DNA from: Bacillus sp. USDA818B3_A
Lineage (GTDB): Bacteria; Bacillota; Bacilli; Bacillales; Cytobacillaceae
Length of the DNA: 64,000 nucleotides
Assembly: GCF_009928415.1 (NCBI RefSeq)
Contig: NZ_JAABNN010000004.1
Coordinates: forward strand, 138,828-202,827
Direction of reading: 5' to 3'
Each line of letters opens with the position of its first letter. Position 1 is the first letter of the stretch. The notes under the pieces were generated by a model that worked only from the letters and a program-made list of their open reading frames with translations, made no database searches and was not told where the DNA came from. The position numbers and the translations under genes are program-made. Positions 17,395 through 25,066 of the stretch are shown piece by piece.

Positions 17395-18420
17395 TTATGA
17401 TTTAAATTGAACCGGCACCATGGATTTATCAATTGCTTTACCAATCCAGCCCTGACCCGCTAAGAATTCAAGCAATTTCGGTAAATAGGCCAGCGTTTCC
17501 TTTCTTTCGTGAAGCAAAATAACAATCGGTCCTTGATGATTCGCCAGCTGATTTAATTGTGTGATGACACTGTTAACATACCTTGCATCTTTATAATCCC
17601 AATCCCTGCTGTCAATATTCCAATCCCACATTAAATAGCCGTGATCGTGGACCGCCTCTCGATATTCCGCAGTCATATACGGAACACTGCCATACGGGGT
17701 TCTCATAATAACCGAATCAACTCCTGAAATTTCCTTTAAGGTATTACGGTTTTGTGCTAATTCCGCTAGGATGGATGCGGCTGATGCATAAAAGGTCTTT
17801 GTATTATGTGAAACGCTGTGCAAGCCAACAGTCTCACCCGTTTGAACCATTAATTTCACTGCATTTTGATAGCGGCGGATATTCCCATCAACCATAAAAA
17901 AGGTTGCTTTGTAATGGTACTTTTCCAATAGAGAAATAATTTGGCCTGAATAGACAGACGGACCGTCATCAAATGTTAAATAAATTGTTTTTTGAGAGCT
18001 GGGACTAGCTGGCGGTGTTTTGGGTGCCTCTGACTGTGCTGGTTTCGTTTCCAAGGCTTGCGGTTGAGTAGAAGCTACAGTGTTTGTGGCAGGTTTTGCC
18101 GCGTCCGTTACCGTGGTTGGCGGTTTCTTTACGTTACTTTTCTCTCGTTCTTGTTGATTTCTCCTTGCAATTGCTTGTTCCTTAGCTCTAAGGATCTGTT
18201 CCTTTTTTAGATCATCCGTACTAATATCAATTGTTCCTCTATCAAGCGCGGGTCCTTTTGCCATAGCCTTATTAATAGTTTGATTTTTTGGTTGATTACT
18301 AGGTTTATGTGCAGCGTTTGCCTGAAAGTAGTAATGCATTAATACTCCTGTGAAAAAGAACCCAGTGGCAAGCAGGATCATAATCGAACCCTTCGGCCAT
18401 CCTTTTTTTAGATTCCCCAT
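17395..18420 (-). CDS. Membrane-anchored polysaccharide deacetylase (NodB domain)
   Basis: Carbohydrate esterase family 4 protein of 341 aa that probably removes acetyl groups from peptidoglycan amino sugars. A single N-terminal TM helix (about 12-30) acts as signal anchor. A low-complexity Pro/Thr/Ala/Lys-rich linker (about 35-143) spans the wall. The NodB domain follows with all five motifs: TFDDGPS (Asp151/152), HSVSH (His201/205), RTPYGS (240-245), DWNIDSRDW and ILLHE. Catalytic residues are therefore complete. The upstream ECF-type promoter points to cell-envelope stress control. Exact substrate (GlcNAc or MurNAc) is not decided by sequence. Confidence 0.92.
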   Translation of the reverse strand: MGNLKKGWPKGSIMILLATGFFFTGVLMHYYFQANAAHKPSNQPKNQTINKAMAKGPALDRGTIDISTDDLKKEQILRAKEQAIARRNQQEREKSNVKKPPTTVTDAAKPATNTVASTQPQALETKPAQSEAPKTPPASPSSQKTIYLTFDDGPSVYSGQIISLLEKYHYKATFFMVDGNIRRYQNAVKLMVQTGETVGLHSVSHNTKTFYASAASILAELAQNRNTLKEISGVDSVIMRTPYGSVPYMTAEYREAVHDHGYLMWDWNIDSRDWDYKDARYVNSVITQLNQLANHQGPIVILLHERKETLAYLPKLLEFLAGQGWIGKAIDKSMVPVQFKS

Positions 18421-18461
18421 TGTACATCCCTCTTTGATGTTTTTTCTCTTTCCCCATTATA

Positions 18462-18487
18462 GACGAAATTCCCATCCGATTGTTTCA
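18462..18487 (-). promoter_or_regulatory. ECF-type (SigM/SigX/SigW class) promoter of the deacetylase gene
   Basis: Minus-strand TGAAAC (18487-18482), 16-nt spacer, CGTC (18465-18462), about 40 bp before the start codon. TGAAAC-N16-CGTC is the form shared by Bacillus SigM and SigX targets, which are cell-wall genes. The TATAAT 3 bp on has no correctly spaced -35 box. The rest of the 311-bp gap up to 18731 is AT-rich with an 11-bp direct repeat CATTTATATTA (18506, 18549); I see no gene in it. Confidence 0.65.
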
Positions 18488-18731
18488 AATCTATTAAAAA
18501 TATTACATTTATATTAAAATACTCATTTATCATAGGTAATTTATCACTCATTTATATTACAAGTTTTACCAATATATTATAACAATAAAAATCGAAAAAG
18601 AGTGCACATTGGAAAAATTAATCAAAAATTTCAAAGAGGTAGACAGGCAAATTCTAAAACTGTCTTACATAGATATCATTGAACAAGTTTTTTCTCCTAT
18701 AACCAGATGCAAAAATGTGGAGGTGAAATGA

Positions 18732-18950
18732 GTGTCAGGTGGGCAAAAAGCACTTTTATATATCCTCTCGATACTTATTCCGATTGTTGGTATTATTGTA
18801 GGGATTATTTGGATGAATGATCAAGATTTCGAGAAGAAAGCCGTGGGGAAAAACTGTCTGATTATCGCCATTGTGATGTTTGTTTTAAGCTGTATATGCT
18901 GGTTTGCTGCATCTGCTCTTTCCATCATGCCGGCGTTTACCGGCTATTAA
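18732..18950 (+). CDS. Small two-helix membrane protein
   Basis: Protein of 72 aa with GTG start; GGAGGTGA at 18719-18726 sits 5 nt before it. An ATG at 18728 is out of frame. Two hydrophobic helices (about 7-27 and 41-67) flank a short polar loop, NDQDFEKKAVGKNC. It contains three Cys, at or inside the second helix. I do not recognise the family; function unknown. A terminator-like hairpin and a second membrane-protein gene follow. Confidence 0.7.
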   Translation: MSGGQKALLYILSILIPIVGIIVGIIWMNDQDFEKKAVGKNCLIIAIVMFVLSCICWFAASALSIMPAFTGY

Positions 18951-18976
18951 AGTTAGGAATATAAGTAGTTGTAACG

Positions 18977-19015
18977 GAACCCAATTTTGCCTTATAAAAA
19001 AATTGGGTTCTTTCC
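18977..19015 (+). terminator. Terminator/attenuator between two small membrane-protein genes
   Basis: GAACCCAATTTT (18977-18988) / AAAATTGGGTTC (18999-19010) followed by TTTCCTT. The next gene's ribosome site starts only 8 nt after the stem, so partial read-through is likely. Confidence 0.65.
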
Positions 19016-19030
19016 TTGGAGGGATACCAA

Positions 19031-19672
19031 TTGATTCAAGAAATCTTAAACTTTTTTGGAAGGGCCATCTGCCATCAGTTAGAAGAACGTTCTCTACATG
19101 TTTCTGGAGCCGCCCTTTCTGTTTGTGCCAGGGATACCGGGATTTATATCGGGATTTTTTCTACACTGGTGTATTTACATATATTTAAGAGGAAATTAAC
19201 AATCACTATCCCCTCTGTTAGTGTCAGTTTTCTTCTATTAATTTTGATGGTGCCCATGATCATTGATGGGTTGGGTTCATACACCCATTTGTTTCAGAGT
19301 AATAATATAAGAAGGCTAATATCAGGAATTAGTTTTGGTTTGGTTCTTCCCTACTTTCTTTATCCATTACTTACGGCCAACTCACTTAAACCTTATTCTG
19401 AGCCGGTTATTAAAAGTAGAAGGGATTTTGGGATTCCCCTTTTAGTCAGCATCATCTTAGGAGGGATTTTTTATTTTGAGGGATTACCTTTTTACCTCTT
19501 AGACAGCTTCATTATTTTATCGGTTATTGTTTGGTTTAGTTTATGTATCTCTTTCTTATTCCAGTTTATTAAACATTCCTTCTATAAAAGAATGATTCCT
19601 TTTATTTTTAGCATCATGTTTCTAAGTTTTTTATCATGGCTGCATTTTTGGTTTCAAAGTTTTACTTTTTAA
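19031..19672 (+). CDS. DUF2085 family membrane protein
   Basis: Membrane protein of 213 aa. I place the start at TTG 19031 because GGAGGG (19018-19023) is 7 nt upstream; a TTG at 19016 would lie before that site. The N-terminal motif CHQLEERSLHVSGAALSVCARDTGIY matches DUF2085, with Asp where other members may have Cys (CARC). About six TM helices follow. Function of the family is unknown. It is transcribed in the same direction as the preceding 72-aa gene, separated by a hairpin. Confidence 0.75.
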   Translation: MIQEILNFFGRAICHQLEERSLHVSGAALSVCARDTGIYIGIFSTLVYLHIFKRKLTITIPSVSVSFLLLILMVPMIIDGLGSYTHLFQSNNIRRLISGISFGLVLPYFLYPLLTANSLKPYSEPVIKSRRDFGIPLLVSIILGGIFYFEGLPFYLLDSFIILSVIVWFSLCISFLFQFIKHSFYKRMIPFIFSIMFLSFLSWLHFWFQSFTF

Positions 19673-19698
19673 ATGATTTAGACTGCTGGTTGTACGAT

Positions 19699-19728
19699 AA
19701 AAAGGGAGCCCCATTGATCAGGGCTCCC
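19699..19728 (-). terminator. Terminator of the GarR-like gene
   Basis: Perfect 8-bp GC-rich stem GGGAGCCC (19704-19711) / GGGCTCCC (19721-19728) with a T5 tail on the minus strand. It can also stop plus-strand transcripts weakly. Confidence 0.85.
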
Positions 19729-19753
19729 TCTGAGTTATAGCTTTTATCTATAA

Positions 19754-20641
19754 TTATCGGCTTACTTCAACATTAGCCAACTTTTCATAATATTTTAAAA
19801 GTGCGCTATGATCGTCAAACTCATTACCATCTTCCTTCAAGGCATACATCATTTCAAGAACAGCAGCCGTTAAAGGAGCTGGTGCGCCGAACTCATGGCT
19901 CGTTTCTATCGCGTTTGTTAAATCTTTAATGTGTAAGTTGATACGGAAACCAGGGTTGAAGTTGCGGTCTAACATCATTGGTGCTTTTGCATCTAGTACT
20001 GTACTTCCTGCTAATCCGCCGCGGATTGCTTGGTATACAGCTTCTGGGTTTACACCAGCTTTTTGTGCTAAAACAAACGCTTCAGACACAGCTGCGATAT
20101 TTAGGGCAACAATTACTTGGTTTGCAAGCTTTGTTACGTTGCCAGCACCGATTTCACCAACATGTACAACAGAACCTGCCATTGCTTCTAGTACATCTTT
20201 CACTTCTTCAAATATTTCTTTCTTACCACCCACCATTACAGAGATTGTACCATCAATGGCTTTTGGCTCCCCGCCGCTGACAGGTGCATCTAACATTTCA
20301 ACGCCTTTTTCTACTAATACACGATTAATCTCTTGTGAAGCAGCAGGAGCGATTGAGCTCATATCAATGAAAATTAATCCTTCGCGTGCACCTTCAATCA
20401 ATCCATTTTCTCCTAAAGCAACAGCCTTAACGTTTGGAGAGTTTGGAAGCATCGTAATTACGATATCTGCTTTTTCTGCGATTGCCTTTGGCGTTGATTC
20501 TACTTCTGCACCTAATTGTTCAAGTTCTTTCACAGCATCTTTATTAAAGTCACTAACGATTAACTGGTAGCCAGCCTTGATCAAGTTTTTGCTCATAGGC
20601 TTACCCATAATCCCTAGACCGATAAATCCAATTTTTTTCAT
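19754..20641 (-). CDS. garR: 2-hydroxy-3-oxopropionate (tartronate semialdehyde) reductase-like enzyme
   Basis: Beta-hydroxyacid dehydrogenase of 295 aa using NAD(P)H. The Rossmann motif GFIGLGIMG is at 5-13. DAPVSGG (about 118-124) is the substrate-binding motif, and the catalytic Lys lies in GNVTKLANQ (about 171). Within the family the closest type appears to be GarR/GlxR, which reduces tartronate semialdehyde to glycerate. Related members act on 3-hydroxyisobutyrate or sulfolactaldehyde (YihU), so the substrate is an inference. It lies 66 bp downstream of a DapA-family aldolase gene on the same strand, which fits an acid-sugar breakdown route giving tartronate semialdehyde. Confidence 0.82.
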   Translation of the reverse strand: MKKIGFIGLGIMGKPMSKNLIKAGYQLIVSDFNKDAVKELEQLGAEVESTPKAIAEKADIVITMLPNSPNVKAVALGENGLIEGAREGLIFIDMSSIAPAASQEINRVLVEKGVEMLDAPVSGGEPKAIDGTISVMVGGKKEIFEEVKDVLEAMAGSVVHVGEIGAGNVTKLANQVIVALNIAAVSEAFVLAQKAGVNPEAVYQAIRGGLAGSTVLDAKAPMMLDRNFNPGFRINLHIKDLTNAIETSHEFGAPAPLTAAVLEMMYALKEDGNEFDDHSALLKYYEKLANVEVSR

Positions 20642-20707
20642 AGATAATTCACTCCTACATTTTTTATTGTCATGAAAAGATTATATTTGTAACTTATCAA
20701 GTTAGTT

Positions 20708-21613
20708 TTATTCGTTAATTAACCTGGCTTCAACCATTGATTTTTTCATCGACTCTAAAACTTGCCCTTTACTGCTCTGGACAGGCTTTACACATTCCCC
20801 AACCTCTAATCCCATCAAATTAGCCATATCTTTAGTGGCAACAGGGAAGGTGGCTTTGTCTTGAGCCAGACGGACTGGATCTAAAGTAAACTGTGCTTCT
20901 AATGATCCCGCTAGGTCCCCCTCCATATATTTATTGTAAATAGAGGTCACTAATGGGCCGAACATATTGGCGGTTGAGCAAACACTTCCGACTGTGCCAA
21001 TGCACAAGCCAGGAAATACAAGTGTATCTTTACCAGCCATTACTTTAAAACCAAAATCTTTTGTGCGGCGGACCAATTCACTAAGCAATGTAAAATCTCC
21101 ACTTGAATCCTTAATGCCTACAATATTATCAACATTTCGTCCTAATTTTTCTACCAAATCACCGGACATGTTGTAGCCGACACGCCCCGGGTTATTATAC
21201 AGAAGGACTGCAGTGTTTGGTACAGCATCTGCCACTGCTTTAAAATGATCGTATAATTCATCAAAAGTTGGTTTAAGGAACATAGGCTGGAGGATGGAAA
21301 TGCCATCTGCACCCATCTCTTCTGCCATTTTTGCTTGACGAATGGCATGTTTGGTTCGTATGGACCCAATTCCATAGTAAACTGGAACCCGGCCTTTTGC
21401 TTGATCGATGATGATTTCAAAAGCATTTTGTAATTCATGATCATCAAATGCATAGAATTCACCATTACTTCCGAAAGCTAATATTCCATGGACACCATCT
21501 TCAATAACATGGTCTACCATAAAACGTAATTTTGCTTCATCGATATTTTCCTCTTTATCAATCGGTGTAATGAGTGGTACGATAATTCCTTTAATATTGT
21601 CGACATTCATCAT
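20708..21613 (-). CDS. DapA-family aldolase/dehydratase
   Basis: Class I aldolase-type TIM barrel of 301 aa. The Schiff-base Lys is in GIKDSSGD, the Tyr in LLYNNPGRVGYN, and the GSNGEF turn near residue 45 corresponds to the GTTGE motif of DapA. A canonical dapA is unlikely given the context; DapA-family enzymes next to GarR are often keto-deoxy-sugar acid dehydratases or aldolases. The start is placed at 21613 (or ATG 21610) because AGGAGAG precedes it; the longer frame to 21667 lacks a ribosome site. It is probably co-transcribed with the GarR-like gene. Confidence 0.82.
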   Translation of the reverse strand: MMNVDNIKGIIVPLITPIDKEENIDEAKLRFMVDHVIEDGVHGILAFGSNGEFYAFDDHELQNAFEIIIDQAKGRVPVYYGIGSIRTKHAIRQAKMAEEMGADGISILQPMFLKPTFDELYDHFKAVADAVPNTAVLLYNNPGRVGYNMSGDLVEKLGRNVDNIVGIKDSSGDFTLLSELVRRTKDFGFKVMAGKDTLVFPGLCIGTVGSVCSTANMFGPLVTSIYNKYMEGDLAGSLEAQFTLDPVRLAQDKATFPVATKDMANLMGLEVGECVKPVQSSKGQVLESMKKSMVEARLINE

Positions 21614-21878
21614 AACGGGATCTCTCCTATTTTGTAATTCCCTAGATTTCCAATAAAAATTAATCAACTATTTATAGTAACTCTATAGATACTATTTTAT
21701 ATTTGTCTGACAAATAAACCATTAGGCAAATGCACAAATAAATTGATTATTTCTTTGAATGATCAGCAATAAGAATGGTACTAACTTAATAGTGTTCACA
21801 ACAGGTCGTGGTTCAACTGATTTATTGAAGATGAAAATTATAATTGAAGAAAAATTTTTTGAGTTATAAATTTTGATA

Positions 21879-21912
21879 TAAAAATACTGGATAGCCAAAA
21901 AGACTATCCAGT
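21879..21912 (-). terminator. Terminator of the polytopic histidine kinase gene
   Basis: ACTGGATAG (21886-21894) / CTATCCAGT (21904-21912), with an AT-rich T tail on the minus strand. It is 17 bp past the stop. The remaining gap to 21613 shows no convincing gene. Confidence 0.75.
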
Positions 21913-21928
21913 GTTGAAAAGACATTAT

Positions 21929-23371
21929 TTAAAAATCACTAAATGAATACTGTGGCAAAATAATTTGAATATGTGTTCCTTTTGGACCGCTATCCATCAC
22001 TTTTATATCTCCACGATGTTCAAAAATGATGTTTTTGACAAATGGCAGGCCTAAACCTAATCCATCTTTTTTTGAAGAAGTAAACGGGTCAAAAATACTT
22101 TCCCAATTATTTGTAGAAATTCCTTTCCCGGTATCCATAAAATCAATCATAATCTTATCGATTTGAATATCAGTGGAAATGATAATTTTTCTTTCGGAAC
22201 TTTCCTTAGGAAAGGCTTCCGAACTATTTTTAATTAAATTGACAAAAACTTGCTTTAAGTATGTTTGGTTAGCATGAGTTTTAAGCGTTCTATATTTCTT
22301 GTCAAAAGTAATTACTACAGAGTTTCTTTTGATAAATTCTTCCGAGATTTCAATGGCTTGTTCAATGATTTCATTTAGATCTACCATTTTAAAATCAATC
22401 GATTTATACTTTAGAAATTCGGTGTAATTTCTTAATAACCCATCCAATTGCTGTCCAGCCGATTGAATCATTTCATTCATCTTTTTACCTTCACTCGGTA
22501 AGGATGGTAACTCACTTAATAAACTAGAAAATCCATTGATAATTTGCAGCGTATTTTTCACCTCATGAACTAAACTTGCGGTGAGATTCCCGGCATTATC
22601 AAGTTTCTTTTGACGTTCCATTATACGGTTAAAGTTCACGGTTTGAATGGTATGCATTCTCATAAATGAAAAAACAATTATAACAGAAAAAATGATAATG
22701 CCAAAACTGCTGCATAACGCTCCTGTTCCCGGTATAAAGTTTAAAAGGCCACAGATAAATAATAAAAAAGTACAAAAAGAAAAGGTGCTTAAAAAATCTT
22801 TCAAATATACATTTTGGATTTGTCTAGAAATAATAAAAATGAAAATGATTAAAATAATACAACTACCCGTATGGATTAAAAATAAAATTTGCAAGGGTCC
22901 ATATTCCGGAAAATAATAGTCGATAGAGGAATTCAATATTTTTATTTCTTTTATTCCATTAATTCCAAACCTAGTCATGTTGATTAGATAGATTAGGAAG
23001 CTCCATAGTACTAAAAAGAACAATACTTTCCGGTTAAAAATCGATAATAAAAACTGATAACCTCTCTGATTTTTAAAATTGGCTGTATGTTTTTTTATTA
23101 GGATATAAGCTAAGTAAAAAACTATAGGCACCAAAAAGGTCGTCCCCATTCTAAACAACCTGAAAAGTAGAGTAATCAGTTCCTTCGAAAATACTCCTTT
23201 TAAATATAAAACAGCTACATCCAATTGCCAAAAACTGATGAATAGCATATAAAGCAGTAGAGCTGTAGCTAATTCCGACCCTTTATATATCTTTAAAACA
23301 CAAATCGCTAAAACGATTGGTATCAATCCAATCATAGTAATTAAACATGCGATGATCAAACCCTTCACCAC
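21929..23371 (-). CDS. Polytopic membrane sensor histidine kinase
   Basis: Histidine kinase of 480 aa. The N-terminal half (about 1-250) has seven or eight hydrophobic helices with little extracellular sequence, so sensing may occur within the membrane. The kinase core starts with the H-box TASLVHEVKNTLQIINGF, then N-box NLIKNSSEA, DTGKGIS and DGLGLGLPFVKNI (ATPase domain). The HEVKN type H-box resembles sporulation kinases such as KinB/KinD. No response regulator gene is adjacent, so it may feed a phosphorelay. It lies upstream of the DapA-GarR pair on the same strand but is separated from it by a terminator. Confidence 0.85.
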   Translation of the reverse strand: MVKGLIIACLITMIGLIPIVLAICVLKIYKGSELATALLLYMLFISFWQLDVAVLYLKGVFSKELITLLFRLFRMGTTFLVPIVFYLAYILIKKHTANFKNQRGYQFLLSIFNRKVLFFLVLWSFLIYLINMTRFGINGIKEIKILNSSIDYYFPEYGPLQILFLIHTGSCIILIIFIFIISRQIQNVYLKDFLSTFSFCTFLLFICGLLNFIPGTGALCSSFGIIIFSVIIVFSFMRMHTIQTVNFNRIMERQKKLDNAGNLTASLVHEVKNTLQIINGFSSLLSELPSLPSEGKKMNEMIQSAGQQLDGLLRNYTEFLKYKSIDFKMVDLNEIIEQAIEISEEFIKRNSVVITFDKKYRTLKTHANQTYLKQVFVNLIKNSSEAFPKESSERKIIISTDIQIDKIMIDFMDTGKGISTNNWESIFDPFTSSKKDGLGLGLPFVKNIIFEHRGDIKVMDSGPKGTHIQIILPQYSFSDF

Positions 23372-23506
23372 TCTATGTATATCTTTTTTTATATAGGCTC
23401 AAGCATTATTTCCTCCATGACCATGATTCGTTTATAGCCACTGTGTTTATTTTGATTACGTCCATTATATAGTTTGTCATGTTTTATTTAAATAATTATA
23501 CTTAAG

Positions 23507-23559
23507 AAAGGTAATTATTCATAGGTAATTTCATAAAAGTAACACTTATAATTACCTTT
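23507..23559. promoter_or_regulatory. Perfect 12-bp inverted repeat upstream of the kinase gene
   Basis: AAAGGTAATTAT (23507-23518) / ATAATTACCTTT (23548-23559) with another AGGTAATT at 23523-23530 in the loop. It is 135-190 bp before the kinase start. On the plus strand it is followed by TTTTTCC, so it may be a terminator for antisense transcription; the repeated GGTAATT could instead be a binding site. Confidence 0.4.
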
Positions 23560-23638
23560 TTCCTCTTTTTGTAGCTTAACTTAAGAGGTACATTTAAGCC
23601 CTGATAAATTGCATTTTAAGGTATTATTTTACCTAAAG

Positions 23639-23683
23639 AAAAAGAAGCATAACTATGCCAGCGGCAAAATTATGCTTCTTTTT
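23639..23683 (-). terminator. Terminator of ssrA
   Basis: AAAAAGAAGCATAA (23639-23652) / TTATGCTTCTTTTT (23670-23683) is a perfect stem with A/T tracts on both sides, 33 bp past the tmRNA 3' end. Confidence 0.85.
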
Positions 23684-23733
23684 ACATTTATGCTAGTTTT
23701 ATTATCCACCTATGTATGGTGGAGACGGCGGGA

Positions 23734-24007
23734 CGTGCGTTTCCATGCTTTCGTCATGGCACTGACTATATCTTGAACCTGCCTATAAACAGGTCCTCTG
23801 GCGTCTTATGCGAAACATAAATTTACCACTTAGGTTGAATTTCGCATCCTAGTACTACCTTCAAAAAGGCAGCCTATAAGTCGATACACGGCTGTTGAAT
23901 TACTTCACATACCGCTCGGCATTGCCCTATCGCTCCATGCGACTTAGGTTTCACCGATAAAGCCAGATTATCACTTGCGTGTTACCACACAAGGCGACTA
24001 ATAATTA
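23734..24007 (-). other. Putative group I intron inside the tmRNA T-loop
   Basis: Insertion of 274 nt at the T-loop of ssrA. It meets group I rules: the upstream exon ends in U and the intron ends in G. Exon CGAU can pair with GUCG at 23998-23995 across a 9-nt loop, giving a P1 helix with the required G-U at the splice site. The conserved-type AAGATATAGTC (23774-23764) is present, and its AGUC can pair with GACU at 23882-23879 as P7. Further hairpins are ATGCGAAA/TTTCGCAT (23808-23815/23840-23847) and CCATG/CATGG (23743-23759). No reading frame for a homing endonuclease fits inside. Splice sites may be off by a base. Confidence 0.85.
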
Positions 24008-24226
24008 ATCGAACCCGCGTCCAAAGATATCGGCACTTAAGCATCTACGAGTGTAGTCGATATATTGGCGTTTCACTGATCCTTTTGCCTATCGACCGGC
24101 GTCCGGTCAGCTAGCCTGGTTGTTCTCTTCCTTCATCCTCAGGCGGTGGAATCCGGCGTAGCCCACTTAAAGTGAGTCCGCTACCCTACCACATGGGCGA
24201 TGGAGGGGCGAACAGCTATGCAGTTA

Positions 24227-24262
24227 TTAAGCTGCGAAAGCTAAGTTGTTGTTAGTTTTGCC
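24227..24262 (-). other. tmRNA proteolysis tag reading frame
   Basis: Read from GGC at 24262: GKTNNNLAFAA then TAA TAA. With the alanine carried by the tmRNA the added tag is A-GKTNNNLAFAA, ending in the hydrophobic LAFAA-type tail recognised by ClpXP. It matches the GK...LAA pattern of other Bacillus tags. Confidence 0.88.
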
Positions 24263-24455
24263 AGTTATGGCTTTGACGTTTTAACGAGGCCGATCCCCTC
24301 GACTCGCAACCTAAGCTCAAACTACCCCTGTCGAATCCGTAGCGTCCCCATTATAAAATGTGCATAAAATCAATTAAGATTTTAGCAGCAGACGTTTAGG
24401 ATGCTCCAATGTTTGTAAGAGCAAAAGATTGTGCCGCCTCATCAGCGACAAACTT

Positions 24456-24483
24456 ATTATAACACACTCAGAACATTTTTCAA
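24456..24483 (-). promoter_or_regulatory. SigA promoter of ssrA
   Basis: Minus-strand TTGAAA (24483-24478), 16-bp spacer, TATAAT (24461-24456). A second TATAAT directly abuts the mature 5' end and is too close to act as its -10 box. Confidence 0.7.
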
Positions 24484-24511
24484 TTGTAACTATTTGTAAA
24501 ATAATTTCCAG

Positions 24512-24979
24512 TTACATCTTTTGACGATCACGGAAAGCCCGCTCAATCTCACGCTTTGCTTCTTTTTGCTTTAATGATTCACGCTTATCATAATTCTTTT
24601 TACCCTTTGCCAGGCCAATTAAAACCTTACAGAAGCCATTTTTTAAATATAACTTTAACGGGACAAGAGCATATCCTGCTTCTTTTGTTTCTCCTAGCAG
24701 TTTACTAATTTCACGTTTATGGAGTAACAGTTTGCGTGTTCGCAATGGATCGTGATTAAAAATGTTTCCCTGCTCATAAGGACTCACGTGCATCCCAAAC
24801 AGAATCGCTTCTCCATTCTGAATCCTTGCATATGCATCCTTCAAATTGACTTTCCCGGCACGAATCGATTTAATTTCAGTCCCCTGCAGGACAATCCCGG
24901 CCTCGTACGTTTCTTCGATAAAATAGTCGTGGTAAGCCTTTTTGTTTTGTGCGACTGTTTTTCCTACACCTTTTGGCAT
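24512..24979 (-). CDS. smpB: SsrA-binding protein
   Basis: RNA-binding protein of 155 aa, the obligate partner of tmRNA in trans-translation, which frees stalled ribosomes. Conserved stretches are visible: [42 protein letters not shown] (OB-fold), [29 protein letters not shown] and a basic C-terminal tail [14 protein letters not shown] that enters the mRNA channel. Length is typical (155-160 aa). It sits between rnr and ssrA, the classical order. Start at 24979 has an SD-like AGGTGATAT upstream. Confidence 0.98.
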   Translation of the reverse strand: MPKGVGKTVAQNKKAYHDYFIEETYEAGIVLQGTEIKSIRAGKVNLKDAYARIQNGEAILFGMHVSPYEQGNIFNHDPLRTRKLLLHKREISKLLGETKEAGYALVPLKLYLKNGFCKVLIGLAKGKKNYDKRESLKQKEAKREIERAFRDRQKM

Positions 24980-25036
24980 TTATATCACCTCAACTCTATG
25001 GACCTATTTTAGCAGAAATACATAAGTCGTACAATG

Positions 25037-25062
25037 AAAAGGGGCCTTGCGCTAAGGCCCCT
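25037..25062 (-). terminator. Terminator of rnr
   Basis: GGGGCCTT (25041-25048) / AAGGCCCC (25054-25061) with TTTT on the minus strand, 5 bp past the rnr stop. It may reduce read-through from rnr into smpB. Confidence 0.8.
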
Positions 25063-25066
25063 CCTA

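Larger units (their letters stand above)
23717..24349 (-). ncRNA. ssrA: tmRNA (ssrA) interrupted by an insertion in the T-loop
   Basis: The 5' end GGGGACGCTACGGATTCGACA (from 24349) and the 3' end CCGTCTCCACCA (to 23717, CCA encoded) are the paired ends of the tRNA-like domain: GGGGACG against CGTCTCC. The gene spans 633 nt, whereas Bacillus tmRNAs are about 360 nt. The T-arm GCGGGTTCGAT stops at 24008 and its partner TCCCGC resumes at 23733, so 274 nt lie between. Joining the exons gives a 359-nt molecule with a perfect 5-bp T-stem and 7-nt loop. smpB is next upstream, as expected. The gene sits about 100 nt after its SigA promoter, so RNase P processing is expected. Confidence 0.95.

Noticed and set aside
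21722..21925. 67-aa minus-strand frame
   Set aside because: It lies in AT-rich DNA containing the kinase gene's terminator, with no ribosome site.
23734..24007. tmRNA as a two-piece (permuted) form
   Set aside because: The 5' and 3' tRNA-like ends are in normal order; only a T-loop insertion separates them.
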